Shown here: positions 45,383 through 57,448 of the stretch, piece by piece
How the letters are laid out: every line of letters starts with the position of its first letter
Position numbering within the stretch: the stretch's first letter is position 1
Source of the DNA: Perilla frutescens
Taxonomy: Eukaryota; Streptophyta; Magnoliopsida; Lamiales; Lamiaceae
Length of the DNA: 64,000 bases
Direction of reading: 5' to 3'
NCBI GenBank assembly: GCA_026008535.1
Contig: BRKX01000015.1
Coordinates: 27,983,501-28,047,500 of the forward strand
Notes under the pieces: generated by a model
Told to the model about the DNA's origin: nothing
The model's database searches: none
The model's input: only the letters and a program-made list of their open reading frames with translations
Position numbers and translations under genes: made by a program

Positions 45383-46667
45383 AGCACAAAGAACCAAAAT
45401 AAAATCATATGTTACGCTTTGTGCAAAACTTCATGTTACACTATTAAATTTATTAGTTCTTCTTCAATTTTAATTTCTTTTGTTTTAGTTTAATTTTACA
45501 CTTGCTAATTAGGCATATAATTATTTTTTAGGAATTAATCAATAATTAAAAATGAAAATTAAATACTAAAATATAATCATATACCTTAACTTGGCAGAAT
45601 GAGTACTAGTCAACAAATATAAAATTAAACTAAAGTATAACAACTTGAAATTGAAGAAAAATGTGAAATAAAAAAATTAATAATTTGAAGTGTATAGCAT
45701 GGAGTGTTGTATAAAGTGTAATTGAGTATTTCATTCGCGAAGACGTGTTTATGAGATAAAGTTCTAGGAGAAGAATGGGTTTAATTAGTTGACTTATAAA
45801 TTATTAAAATTTGTTGAAGAATTTAACTTCACGTCCTCAAGTTTAAAGAAGAGATGATGTCGCATTAATTGGTGACAACATAGCATCGTAACCAATATGT
45901 CATTTTTTGGTGTTAGGATTGATATTCAATTTATACTAATTTACTATGTTAAATCTTAACATAATTACTAATTAGAATTAGGGTTATTAAAGAAGATTTT
46001 ATAGACCTCGTGGTAAATGATATGATACATGATATTTGAAATTATTTTAAATTTATGTAGCTGTTTGCATGAAGTTTTGAAGATTTATCATGTATAAATT
46101 GAGTCTTGTGTAAGATCCTAAAATGTTCATATGATAATATTCATACTCGGATCAAACATAACTAACATTACAAGGGTAAACTATAGTTTACATTTCAAAG
46201 TACTTTTTTTTGTCTTTTCAAATATATTCTTAGCTAATACTTTTATTAATAAAGTAGTTAATTTATTTAAACTAATTAAATCTGACATTCAATGCATTTT
46301 CCTACAAAAATAAAACCTCATGATTCGGTTGAATACTCAGTACTTCTTCCTTATATGTATGTTATTGTGTTGTGACCTAATTGACCATGTCTAACTTTGC
46401 CACCTCCTCATACCTCGTCTTGACCGAAAAATGCATATGATATTTGATTTGGTTAGTTTTTAAAAAATTTAAGCATTTAATTTATAAAAAAAACATAGTA
46501 GTTTGAGATATAGTTAAGAAAATGAAATAGTTGTGGAATATAAATGATAATTAATTATATCACAAAATATGAGTTTAATCCGAATGTAAGTATCCCCTAA
46601 TGAATCATGATATAATCCGTCAAAAATGTATCCGACATACAAATACATATTTGTGAGAAATAATAAA
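45383..46667. other. AT-rich intergenic DNA
   Basis: No gene. 45433-45745 is a distant member of the AT-rich repeat family of 43691-45093 (ends with TGTTACACT and GTGTAAT). Confidence 0.5.
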
Positions 46668-46941
46668 TATTCCCTTCGTTCTAATCATATAGTCCATATT
46701 ACTATTTTAGAGTGTCCCAATTATATAGTTTTATTACTATAAGTAGTATTATTTTTCCATAATAATGTACAAATACACCCTTGTTAGGTCTTGTGGAAAA
46801 AAAATCACTTAAGTTTTTTTAAAGTTATAAAACTTAAATATGAGTAATATTGGAAATTTAATATTTGTATCTTATTTTCATAAATATTATTAATCTACAT
46901 GCGAGTAGAAAATAGAGTATACAATTGGGACGAAAGGAGTA
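46668..46941. mobile_element. Stowaway-like MITE (D)
   Basis: 274 bp; ends TATTCCCTTCGTTCTAATCA and, inverted, TACTCCTTTCGTCCCAATTG, TA at both sides. Confidence 0.78.
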
Positions 46942-48166
46942 TAACGAACTAATAAATTAGAATAACTACACACGAAATAGGAGGTGATGACCTATTTGGA
47001 CAATAAGAAATGACTTGGTGTCACAGAATGCCACCTTCATCCTATCCTAACACCCAGGATACGTCGGGACAAGTCCATTCTCTTATCTCGATCCTCGAAA
47101 TAGGTAACAACGAGCCAATTGCTGTCGAGACCCGTCGAGCTTCTGTGACTGGCGCCCCAGCACCCCTGGCCACCCGCACCCGCCTGAGCCACCAGCACTA
47201 GCACACTCAAGGCCGTCGGAGTGGATATCCGTCAAACGCCCTGCTCGAAGCTCCAATACTGCTATAGTGCTAGATATTTTATTGTAATATACATAGTAGT
47301 AGGCACGGCCTTGCGCGACCGTTTTGTGTCATTTTTCAGCTTTTCAATATTTACTCATGTCGCTAGCCTTTTTTTTTTTTGTTAAACCATTTATAGGGAG
47401 AATGTGCTAAAGAATTATCGGACTATTGAGCGTTGCAAGGAGTGTTCCCCTCTCCAATCAATGTGTGCTATAATTGTTGCCAAGCCATAATGTACATGCT
47501 TATTACATTAATGAAGGTTTCCGTTCGAACAATCGTGTTTGCGAGTTGCTTGCTCTGTCGAGACCACTAAAAGCACCAGAGGGCGTGAATTGCATCGTTA
47601 TCGTGCATCAAGCTTTGTGAGCAAAGTTTTACGACAGTGAAGCAGATATAGTCTAGAACGGATTATTAGCCGCACGATGCGCTCTTATACTAACTACTAC
47701 AAGCACGCCGTGACACTTGGGTAGTATGGGATAAGACTTGATATTTTGACTATGATCTTTTCTCATATAAAGTATTAGTCTTATGGTTGTTGTTGGATGT
47801 ATTAAATTCTTCATTAAATTATAAATCATAAGATATTATTTTATATTAGGCATTATACTATTATTAGGCTTTAATTAATATGATGAGAGACAATCTTTTT
47901 TAGTAATTATTATAATTATCTTATGTATTACGTACATATTAATTATACCATGGAAATATGATAAAGAATCATGCATATGATGGTAATAGAAATTGAGCCC
48001 GTACTAATTAATAAAGAGTTTTAATTTTTGAAAAAAATATTATATTAGAGTGTCATAAATATCTATCACTATTCCATCACACACTTATGGGGCACATGAA
48101 ACAATTCCTAGATTGATGATGTCGATATGGATATTATAATTATTATTATAGTCTTAGACAAGGGAA
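46942..48166. other. unexplained GC-richer segment within AT-rich DNA
   Basis: 47000-47270 and 47300-47720 are clearly richer in G and C than their surroundings. The first gives a 63-codon plus-strand frame (47010-47201) without a recognised motif. The second has phrases such as CGTTCGAACAATCGTG and TGCTCTGTCGAGACC that look like part of a decayed retroelement. I cannot name either. Confidence 0.4.
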
Positions 48167-48292
48167 ATTCTATGATGCGTGCTCACGTAGTATATCATGT
48201 GTCTCAATAGACCTAATGTGACACTTCATTGTGTCACAATGTATTGTGGCAGAGGACATACAACGTCCTAACGCGTAATAGAATTTCCTTTC
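48167..48292. mobile_element. small MITE
   Basis: About 126 bp with ends GGAAATTCTATGATGCGTG and, inverted, GGAAATTCTATTACGCGTT. No convincing target duplication. Confidence 0.5.
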
Positions 48293-48688
48293 GTACAAGT
48301 AGGATTATGCCAAACCACAAATTGTTTCCTCTAGGCATTTATTATATAGGTTCCTCGCTTTCTTTTTTCTTTTGGGTTTTAGTTCACTATCCTTTTGGAT
48401 AAGAAAACATATGAGCTTAGGTTGGATATATTCGTTAGATTTTTGCTTGATAATGACATATTTAAAGTGTCTCTTTACAACATTTCATTTTGACATGTTT
48501 CATTTTTCTTTAAAAATATGCTTGTTCCATGTAATTACGGGTTATCTGTTTGCAATAATTTGTTAATGGAGCAATAAAGTTATTTTAAGTATAATGATAC
48601 TTTATTAAATATCCTAAAAAAATAATCTTCAATCACGGAGTGAATTCTGCATTCCACGTAAAAATATCTTGCTACTAGTAACACCAGA

Positions 48689-48908
48689 ACGTTCGAGGGC
48701 ATGAGCTACTCAATTAGAGCAACTTCAGCGATCACGACAAGTCAATGAACACCTGTTTGCCATGAATTTCTCCTCCAGTAGCTACGGTATACAAGACAAC
48801 GTTCGAGGGCATGAGCTACTCAATTAGAGCAACTTCAGCGATCACGACAAGTCAATGAACACCTGTTTGCCATGAATTTCTCCTCCAGTAGCTACGGTAT
48901 ACAAGACA
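48689..48908. repeat. perfect 110-bp tandem duplication
   Basis: Bases 48689-48798 are repeated without a mismatch at 48799-48908 (start ACGTTCGAGGGCATGAGCTA, end GTATACAAGACA). It is either very recent or an assembly artefact. Confidence 0.95.
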
Positions 48909-49990
48909 GGAAACAGGGGATTGGAGAGAGGGACTCCAACTCTCCTCAACCGTATTTTATTTTTTTTTCAAAAAAAATTTATGTTGTATTTGTATTAGTA
49001 TTTTATTTTTCATTTTGTTTATGTTGTTTGTAATTTATTTTGTATTTTAAATAATGTATTGTAAATTAATATTAAATTTGTTATATATGATAATTTTAAT
49101 TAAATCCAAATATTGAAACGCAAAATTAAATTAGATAAAATTACACCAATAATTTAATTATTATGAAATGTTGAATTTAATTTTAGATTGATAGATCTCC
49201 CATTCAATGAAATTGCATATATTATTGTATCTTAGCAATTATAAAACAATAATTTTCTCAAAAAAAAATTATAAAACAATAATTATAAAGGGAGTAAAGG
49301 AAATATTATGGAATATTCCATTTTGGTGTACAATTATAATGTAAAATGTTGGAGATAGAAATATAGAACACAAATTATGTTATATTTTAATGATAGAGAT
49401 GTTGTATTATAAAATACATATTTTGCTGTATTTTAGTGATAGAGAGAAATGATATATTATAAGATTAAAAATATATATTTTAGTGATAGAAATATTATAT
49501 TATAGTGCAAACTACTGAAGCGTGTTAGTCTCTTTAAACAACGATAATGGAATCAATAACAATAACTAAATTCATAACCTCATTCATCTATATACACTTA
49601 ATTTGGCGATAAATCATTTACTGTGAACCAAACCTCGAGTGTGATTTTAATTTAATTTTGTTAACCATTAATCGCCTTATTTCAAAATTTCGGTTATTCA
49701 TTTTAGTTTAGCACCCTATTTTTCATTAATTTCCATTACGATGCAACTTATTTAACAAATTACAACAAAATAATCTACAGTCCTTAAGTAGTCTACATGG
49801 TGGATAACAATCAATAATCACTACATCGAGTAAAGACCAATAGTGACACTATCAATCACATAACTCAATTTACATATCATTGAAATGTGACAACTAAAAC
49901 CTTGATCCCGAAAAACTAAATAATAATAATAATAATAAAAAGAAAAGAAAACTCCTAATACTGTATACCACAAATTAAATTACATTACAT
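48909..49990. other. AT-rich DNA and 3' flank of the permease gene
   Basis: TTTTATTTT..TTTGTATTAGTATTTTATTTT (48956-49080) looks like the body of a decayed PIF/Harbinger-type MITE. An AAT microsatellite is at 49918-49936. The permease 3' UTR on the minus strand begins at 49990. Confidence 0.45.
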
Positions 49991-51709
49991 CTATACACCT
50001 TCTTTAGCCCCCTCATTCAAAGCCACCCCATTATTATCAGTATTTCTATTTGTGACCCCATATTTGTGGAGCAATTGACCAATCCAGTCCCCCAAATGCA
50101 GAACAATATACGTTCCAATACCTCCGATCAAACCATAAGCAATGGAATACGTAAGCGGCATCAAAATGAGAGTCATGAACGCCGGAATCGCCTGCCTCAT
50201 ATCGCTCCACTCCACCTCCACCACCGACCTCATCATCAACACCCCCACCAGTATCAGCGGCGGCCCCACCGCCCACGACGGTATCGACGCCAGCAACGGC
50301 GTAAAGAAGAAGGCCAGCAAGAAATAGCCCGCAACCGTCAGCGCCGTCAGCCCCGTCCTCCCCCCCTCCCTTATCCCCGTCGACGACTCGATGAACGCCG
50401 TCACCGGCGACGTCCCCAGCAACGACCCCACCACGATCGACGACGCATCCGACATGAACGCGAAATACTGCCCCTCGAAGTCGCCTTTGGCGTCGGTGAA
50501 TCCGGCGAAGCGCGCCATTGAGTAAAGAGTTCCGGTGGTGTCGAGTATGTCTACGTACAAGAATGTCACCAACGCCTCCCAGAAATGCCCTTTTCCGATG
50601 CTCTTGAAGCTCAGAGCGCCGGCGGTGCTCTGTATTCTGTGAACGTCCACGATTTTCTTGAAGTACTCGAAGGCGGCGTCCCCTGCCGGAGTGCTCGGAA
50701 ACGCCGTGACCTTGGTGTTTCTGAACCATGAAACCGCCGTCACGAATACGATTCCGTAAATCATCGCTCCCTTAATGTTTTTCACTAAGCAGTAAGCAAT
50801 GATCACGAATCCGACGATGCCGAGCCAGAGCGTGGCGCTCTCCATGCGGCCGTTCAAGCAGAGTATGTCGCCGGAGACAGTGCCGCCGGGGATTAAAGAA
50901 ACGGTGCCGTTGGGTAGAGTCATGACCGGTGCGAGCGCCGCTCTGGCGGTGCTAGGGCAGCCGCCGAGGGTGACCAATGTTGAGGAGCTGTAGCCGATGA
51001 GGCCGAGGCCTTGATTGTTTTGCAATCCGATGAAGGCGAGGAACAATCCGATGCCGGCGGAGGAAGAGATTCTGACCGGCTTCGGCACCCATTTGGCGAG
51101 CTTGGCGCGGAGGCCGAAGGCGGAGATGAGTAAGAAGATTAAGCCTTCGATGAAGACGGCGGCTAATGCGCTTTGATAAGATACGTTGCCGGAGCCGTGG
51201 AAGCCGACGACGGTGTAGGCGAAGTAGGCGTTGGTGCCCATTCCCGGCGCCAATGCAAGCGGCAGGTTCGCGAGGAGGCCCATGATCACGCAGCCGATGA
51301 GGGAGGAGGCGACGGTGGCGACGATCAAGTCTTTTCTTGTTTTCTCGAGGCAGGCGGCGTAGCCGGGGTTGACGGGAGAGAATTTGCAGGAGACGTCGGG
51401 CTGGAGGAGGCGGAGGTTAGGGGTGTTAAGGCAGTCTGCGGCGGAGACAGAGGGGTCGGAGCACAAGGGGATGCAGTCGGAGACGGAGCACGTGCCGCCG
51501 GAATCAGACAGAATGGAGGCGTTCACGGCGAGGATGTAGGCCATAGTGAGGAACGTGGCGGTGCCGGCTCGGAGCTCGGTCGTGAACGAGGTGTTGCGTT
51601 CAGTGATCTTGAACCGCTTGCCCACGCGGGAATTGGCCACGTAGAAGTTGAGGCGACCGATTTTGGACGACGGCCGCGGTGGCGGCGGTGGAGTGGATTC
51701 TAAGTCCAT
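49991..51709 (-). CDS. AZG1: AzgA-type purine permease, AZG1-like
   Basis: 572 residues, single exon. It follows the plant AZG1 pattern from end to end. A short Pro-rich N-terminus (7-11) precedes FTTELRAGTATFLTMAYILA (42-61), then a Cys-rich extracellular loop (74-110), GMGTNAYFAYT (156-166), SSSAGIGLFLAFIGLQNNQG (215-234), FLYVDILDTTGTLYS (383-397) and TSPVTAFIESSTGIREGGRT (433-452). About 12-14 membrane helices are expected. In Arabidopsis AZG1 imports adenine and guanine at the plasma membrane, and AZG proteins have been linked to cytokinin transport; the same role is inferred here. Length is close to Arabidopsis AZG1 (about 580). All motifs are intact, and the ATG at 51709 is the only sensible start. 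It is the only intact host gene in the window. Confidence 0.96.
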   Translation of the reverse strand: MDLESTPPPPPRPSSKIGRLNFYVANSRVGKRFKITERNTSFTTELRAGTATFLTMAYILAVNASILSDSGGTCSVSDCIPLCSDPSVSAADCLNTPNLRLLQPDVSCKFSPVNPGYAACLEKTRKDLIVATVASSLIGCVIMGLLANLPLALAPGMGTNAYFAYTVVGFHGSGNVSYQSALAAVFIEGLIFLLISAFGLRAKLAKWVPKPVRISSSAGIGLFLAFIGLQNNQGLGLIGYSSSTLVTLGGCPSTARAALAPVMTLPNGTVSLIPGGTVSGDILCLNGRMESATLWLGIVGFVIIAYCLVKNIKGAMIYGIVFVTAVSWFRNTKVTAFPSTPAGDAAFEYFKKIVDVHRIQSTAGALSFKSIGKGHFWEALVTFLYVDILDTTGTLYSMARFAGFTDAKGDFEGQYFAFMSDASSIVVGSLLGTSPVTAFIESSTGIREGGRTGLTALTVAGYFLLAFFFTPLLASIPSWAVGPPLILVGVLMMRSVVEVEWSDMRQAIPAFMTLILMPLTYSIAYGLIGGIGTYIVLHLGDWIGQLLHKYGVTNRNTDNNGVALNEGAKEGV

Positions 51710-51810
51710 TGCGGCGTATGGAGTTGGGAGGAATTGTGGGTCTTATTAATTTTCATTTTTTAAGGGGATAAAATTCCTTTTTATATTGCTTACTGATGCT
51801 ATTTTTTAGC

Positions 51811-51820
51811 TTTTTATATA
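51811..51820 (-). promoter_or_regulatory. TATA box of the AZG1-like gene
   Basis: The minus strand reads TATATAAAAA about 100 bases before the ATG, a normal spacing for a plant TATA box plus a leader of about 70 bases. Confidence 0.6.
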
Positions 51821-51829
51821 CAAATATAT

Positions 51830-53321
51830 GGTATATTAATATTAATTGTTATTTAATCTTATTGTGATTCTGCGCAGTATCACTTATTTCTCTCATCGCT
51901 TTTTAATCTCTTATAATTTCCTGTATTTTGTTATTTTCTACTACTTGATTCATAACTATACATATTTGTGTCCTCTTTCGAGATTTCGTCCCCTTTTTAA
52001 GGAATAATGATTTCATAATTATTAATTTTTTTTTCTGTGACAAAGTAAATACATACACCACTTTAGGATAAAAAAAAATCCTTAATGCTGCCAATTGTTA
52101 CTAAAGGAATAAAAATTATATCATGTATTTTTATTTTTATTTTTTATTTTTGGTTTTGCACATAATGCAAGTCCAGCACCAATAATATTTTGAAATAAAA
52201 AAAAAACAATAATAAAGAATTGAACTTTGAAATTTGAATGCGATTTAGTTGACCTAATGAAGGAGAAATTCCATGTGGAAAAATTCGAATGCAACACAAA
52301 CAAATGTGAACGGATCTTGCAAGCTGTTACTGATTTTCAGGCTTCAAATTCGTTGAAAAACTAATTACAAGAAAATTCAGATAAAACTTTAAATACTATT
52401 TTTTCGAAATAGGAAAATATTTAATACTACTAGCTAAAGCATAGAGTCATAATAACTGGTGTAAATGCAGCTTTGAAATGCTTCGGCCGTAATATTAAAA
52501 ATAATATAGGTTTGACCGCAAAATTGGTCCGAACAGCTCCATCATCTATGGATTGACGTGACATCTTCTTTGAGAGTTTGATTCTAGTTTTTGTTCAATT
52601 GCAGGTAAAAATAAAAAAATAAAATATTGGAATGTACATATAAATATATAATATATATTGGCCAAAAAATATGTATTTATATTTCCATAAAAGCCCATGA
52701 AAGTTCAATACAATATTCCATGTATTAATTAAACAATTCGGTCACACGCCCCCGAAAAATGGAACTAAAAAGGTAAAATAATAATTTGGTTACATTACGA
52801 GAAAATTGTGTGGTGTCAACGATATCTACGGCCACCCGACCAGATTCTATGTGCCCACCCCTATAACATTTTATGTGAAATAATTATTTTTTTTTAATTT
52901 TTTTAATACACTTTAATTGGAGATGAATGAATCATAAATAAAAAATTTAAATTAAATTAAATCATAATAAATTAAAATAGTCAAATAAGGATATTTTAGT
53001 ATATTAAATGAGAGCAAATATGAGAAACATGTAAATTTTCTATCTAGATTGTATACAATGACACTTTTTGTGAAACAAAACTAAAATGGTAAAATGATAC
53101 TTGTTTAAAAACGGATGAAGTATTAATTATCGGAGTAATGTGGTTGCATAAATTGAAAATTTGACTAAAAATATTGATATGAATTTTATATGTTTATTTC
53201 GTTTTGCAATCTTACTGAATAAAAAATTAGATACACATTTAATTAATAAAATATTTATCATATTTGAATGACAAATTCTTAGGTACAACGGTTGTATATA
53301 AATTTTATATCATATGAATAC
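51830..53321. other. upstream and intergenic DNA, no gene
   Basis: AT-rich. 52905-52985 (CTTTAATTGGAGATGAATGA onward) is another distant piece of the AT-rich repeat family. Nothing else is identified. Confidence 0.5.
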
Positions 53322-53514
53322 CTTCATTACAATAAAAATGATCTTTAGAAATAAATATTATTAGAGATGACAAATGTCGTCACTTATAGCAGACTTAAGT
53401 AAGAATGTATCTGTAACACAAATTTTTATATTTAATTGAATAAAACACAAAATGTGTACAAATACGGATCCAATCTCTATTCATTCTCTGATTCTTCTTT
53501 TCAAAATTTGACGT

Positions 53515-53965
53515 TCAAACGCCCTTTGTAATCTTTAGAGTAAATTTGTATCTTAATTTGTTCTTCTCGGATTTGTTGTTTGAACTTTGATAATGGTAAC
53601 CGGGGGCCAACAACCTTGATTCCGGATTTGTACGTTGAATTTGAGGTATTAGAACTTTATAACAGTGTTTGGAGGGTTGAGAAAATTGATTTTGGACCGG
53701 ACATTGAATTTGAAATGACTCCGATGAAAAACGGCTTGAATCTCGCCGAAACACCTTATAACACCGTCTGGAGGGTTGAGAACATTGATTTTGGACTGGA
53801 CATTGAATTTGAGATGACTCCGATGAAAAACAGCTTGAATCTTGCTGGAATACCTTGAATGAATACTGTAGAGAAGTTCGTAGAGAATTTTTCTTCGACT
53901 TCTTGAGCTTTTCAGTTTTGATTTCCGGTGTGATTTTCAACTGATATGGATGCTTCTATTTATAG
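53515..53965 (-). pseudogene. captured gene-like segment inside the CACTA element
   Basis: The minus strand has a good TATA box (CTATAAATAG, 53965-53956), then an open frame of 141 codons without an early ATG (53940-53515). It is Ser/Gln-rich with QDSSCFSSES and RDSSRFSSES repeats made by the internal 99-bp duplication. The plus strand is also open (53580-53858, 92 codons, 33-residue repeat with WRVENIDFG). Which strand, if any, codes is undecided. It looks like a captured promoter and transcript start. Confidence 0.45.
53657..53854. repeat. two-unit 99-bp tandem repeat
   Basis: Units 53657-53755 and 53756-53854 share GGAGGGTTGAGAA, ATTGATTTTGGAC and GACTCCGATGAAAAAC. 99 is a multiple of three, so both strands keep frame. 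Confidence 0.88.
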
Positions 53966-54496
53966 TTGTAGGTAGGAATATCTAGGGCTGACGCTGAATG
54001 ATCTCAATTGGCTCTTGGAAATTGATATTGTATATATCTTTTGAAAGATATTTGTTTATTGCCAAAGAAATTGATATTTATCATATAGTAATATCTTTAA
54101 TATTTAAATATTTTATCTAATTTTGAATTTCATATGATTCCAAACTAAATAAATATATAAAAATATTATATATAATTTTGCAAATTTTCGCTTTGTACAA
54201 CGTTGTCTCTAATTACCACATGTCATCTCTAATGACATTTTTCTCATGATATTGTTGTCATTTAAAATGATGTTTAATTTATTTCGGGCGAACTCTTGTG
54301 AATGTTCTATTTGAGATGACATGATGTTGTAAAAAAATATTTTTAAGTGACCACAATGTCGTCATGAAAATATTATTAGAGATGCATGGCGCGTGGTAAT
54401 TAGAGACGAAATATCGTTACTTAAGTCTATTATAAATGACAACATTTTTCATCTCTAATAATATTGTCTTTGAAGATCATTTTTATCGTAATGCTT

Positions 54497-55908
54497 TCAA
54501 TTTATGAGTGATAATTTTTAATATTATAAGTAATAATTTTTCCAATAAAAAAATATAGTAATAATTTCAAAATGTCGTCGCCTTTTTATTTTATTTTTAT
54601 CAGTACTTTATATCAATAAAATAAACTAGATATTTCCAGTATTAAAGTGATATTTTTCATCTAATATAAAACTTATATACAATTAGTGTACACGAGACCT
54701 GCCATATTTGAAATTCAATAAAGATCTAGAACAATACGATAATAAGTCAAATTTTCAAGAGGTGATTAAATCAATCGCCTCCTCACCTTAAACTCAAATT
54801 AAACACGATAGAAGAATTGACGGATAGGATGAATTTAGTTTGTTTTACAATGTTAACTTTTAACAGTTTCTGTTCTTTCAAAATCCACTATATTATTCAT
54901 ATAGTCATACTTGAATTCTTGATCTAAAGAGTGATTGTGTTCTTTTTCTATTTTCCTTTTCAATATATTTAAGTAATCCAATCTTTTGGTTTTATGTAGT
55001 TGCTTTTGATTCTAAGATAATTCTTTCACTAATACTTCATCTATCATCCAAAAGTTTCAACAAAAATCTAAAATGAGCAAATAGCAATCCCATTTCTCAA
55101 CATTTCAACACTTCATTCTTTTATCTTTAATTCAGATGTTGTGAATGTTAAATGACTCATCTTTTCATGCTCAAAATAAGCCTTAAATTAAACCTTTTGC
55201 AGATATTTTTCAGGCACTTTACTTTTAGTATGCTACAATATAACAGAAGATAAGAAAGAAGTTACTAATTATTTTTGTATTATATCTATAAGAATGTACT
55301 AGTTAGTGCAATATTTTTCTTTCGCAAATTCTTGTGTACAACATTTATATCTAAGTCTCCTATCCCACATGTATTTTCATGGTTAGAATTGATACTTTTT
55401 AAATAAAAAATATAATAATAATTATAAAGATGTCTCCTTCCTTTTTAGCAGTATTTGTTAGTAAAATAAGCTCGATACTTTTTCCGTCTATATAAATATA
55501 CAATAGATTTATGCAAGACCAAATCTTCTTCCTTTCTTTTTATCAATAGGGTGGAATTACTTGGATTTTTAAGCTGAAAATTGCTGATGACCTATTAAAA
55601 TTTTCAAATTTCAAATCTTAATTTAAAGCTAATTTTGGGGGAATTCTACTATCATGGAGTATTAATTAGTATCTGGAAATAGCAAAATTTGTGCTACATC
55701 AACGATTTCTTTAAAACAAAGTACGCCACATTAAAAAAAAGTCATATATTTTATTTTATTTTTGATTATGTTGTGTAAAAACGATTTTAAACATGATTGA
55801 ATCGTGACGCAACGCGATTGCTAGGAGTCCAAGTTAAATCCAGTAGGATCAAGTTTGACGATTTGTGTTGCGTCCTATATTGACTTCTCCTAATCTCGCA
55901 TATAAATT
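54497..55908. other. AT-rich intergenic DNA
   Basis: No ORF or repeat of note. Confidence 0.6.
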
Positions 55909-55917
55909 CAACTTTAA
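55909..55917. repeat. target duplication (left), 9 bp
   Basis: CAACTTTAA; its partner AAACTTTAA at 61013-61021 matches at 8 of 9 bases. Confidence 0.7.
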
Positions 55918-56039
55918 GGGGTGATCTCCTGTGAGACGGTCTAATGGGTCAGATCCGTTAGACGGATCTTACAACCCGACCTGCCAATAGAGATATAAAA
56001 AAAGCAACAGATCGATTTTCTCAGACAACATCGCTCTTC

Positions 56040-56205
56040 CTTTCCACACGATTTTCTCTCCAACTTCTGTGGCTCTGCCTACGATTTTCTCATCAACAAT
56101 CCCCATGACGAATTCATGGATAAATCACCAACATATTTGCAGCCACAATTCTAAAATTCCAAGCTCGATGTGAATCATCCATCCGAATCAGCGGATGAAT
56201 TTTAA
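56040..56205 (+). pseudogene. relic of a transposon gene start
   Basis: A CT-rich leader is followed by an ATG at 56116. The frame reads MDKSPTYLQPQF, a stop, then LDVNHPSESADEF and a stop. It could be the start of a FAR1/MULE-type transposase gene, given its place just inside the terminal repeat, but the piece is too short to be sure. Confidence 0.3.
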
Positions 56206-56329
56206 TTGATAGTTCGTTGTACATGTTCATTGTGTTACTTATACTTGATACTACAATTAAAGCAGTCTCACATAGTAGTTAAAGATATTTTCAAAAAATA
56301 TTAAAATTTGTTGACTTATGATGCTTAAT

Positions 56330-57448
56330 ATATGGTGACACTTCACTTCATAGTTGACTATACCTCGTTTAATATTGGGGTGCCACACTTTTTTTTTTGC
56401 TTCAATAATTCAATGCAATAGTTAGTTGCACATGTTCATTGTGTCATTAATGATAGTTGACATTACAATTAAAGGAGCATTACAATTAATGTATGGTAAC
56501 ACTTCACAGCATAGTTGACGATACCTCGATTAATATCATGGTGAAACTTTTTATTTTTTTGCTTTAATAATTCAACGAAATAGTTTGTTATACATGTTCA
56601 TTACCGATACTTTACATTACAATTAATGGAGCCTCATATAATAGTTAACCATATTATTGAAAAATATTAAAATTTGATGAATTATGATGTTTCATATCTA
56701 ATGACACTTCACTTCATATCTGGTGACGACAGATGATCCAAAGTCCTAATATGCTAATAAGTCATAATCTACTAAAGTCCCGGGACCTCCAAGATGTTAG
56801 ATGATCCAATTCCAAAATAGTCTACCGAACTTGGGTGGAACGACGTTGTTTTCTCTGATCTCGAGCTTGGGCCCGCTGAACGGAAATAAAAGGTTGAAAT
56901 GCATCAGTCCAAGTGCTTGAAATGGATAGTAAAAAATAACTATAACCAATGTTCAATTTCGCTTTCATGAATGAGCAAGTGCAGAGAGAAAGTGCACTGC
57001 ACAAGATTCACAAAGGCATTTTCTCAAGATTTCATGATTCATGTACTTCAATATTGATTCTTGTAGTATTTTATTGTTGGTGGATTGCGATAAAATAGTT
57101 CAATTTTGTAATTTTACAATTGCAGTGGATGATTTCAAATGATGAACATGAAGAAGCTAGTTTTGTCAACGATAATAAATATGTTCAGTTACACTTTAGT
57201 TCATAGTTGGTGATACCTCGCTTAATATCGAGGTGACACTTCTTTATTTTTTATATCAATAATTCAATGCGATAGTTCATTGTATATGCTCATTATGTTA
57301 CTCATACTTCACATTACAATTATTGAAACTTTACAATAATTAAAGATATTATTGAAAAATATTAAAATTATTTGACTTGTAATGATTCATATCTGGTGAC
57401 ACTTAACTTCATAGTTTGTGATACTTCGCTTTGTATCTGGTGACACTT
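56330..57448 (-). repeat. left arm of the 22-bp iteron arrays (inverted)
   Basis: Clusters near 56332-56390, 56481-56537, 56694-56727, 57186-57243 and 57388-57448 carry the iteron in reverse orientation (GGTGACACTTCACTTCATA, GATACCTCGCTTAATATC). They are separated by similar AT-rich spacers that contain ACATGTTCATTGTGT and TTCAATAATTCAATG. More diverged than the right arm. Confidence 0.8.

Larger units (their letters stand above)
53325..54493. mobile_element. CACTA-type non-autonomous element
   Basis: 1169 bp. The ends match as inverted repeats over about 75 bases (CATTACAATAAAAATGATC against CATTACGATAAAAATGATC, both continuing to ATTATTAGAGATGA and AGACTTAAGTAA). The terminal CACTA has become CATTA. 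The 3-bp duplication CTT lies at 53322-53324 and 54494-54496. There is no transposase; the interior holds foreign sequence with a 99-bp repeat. Confidence 0.85.

Noticed and set aside
45175..45493. Frames encoding poly-Gly or poly-Pro/His
   Set aside because: Translation of the C-rich microsatellite.
50046..51703. Long frames overlapping the permease gene in other frames and on the other strand
   Set aside because: Products of GC-rich third positions; their composition (Arg/His/Pro or Gly/Val/Asp runs) is typical of shadow frames.
53515..53965. Endogenous pararetrovirus-like promoter (TATAAATAG with nearby TGACG)
   Set aside because: No viral coding sequence is nearby, and the piece lies inside a defined CACTA element.
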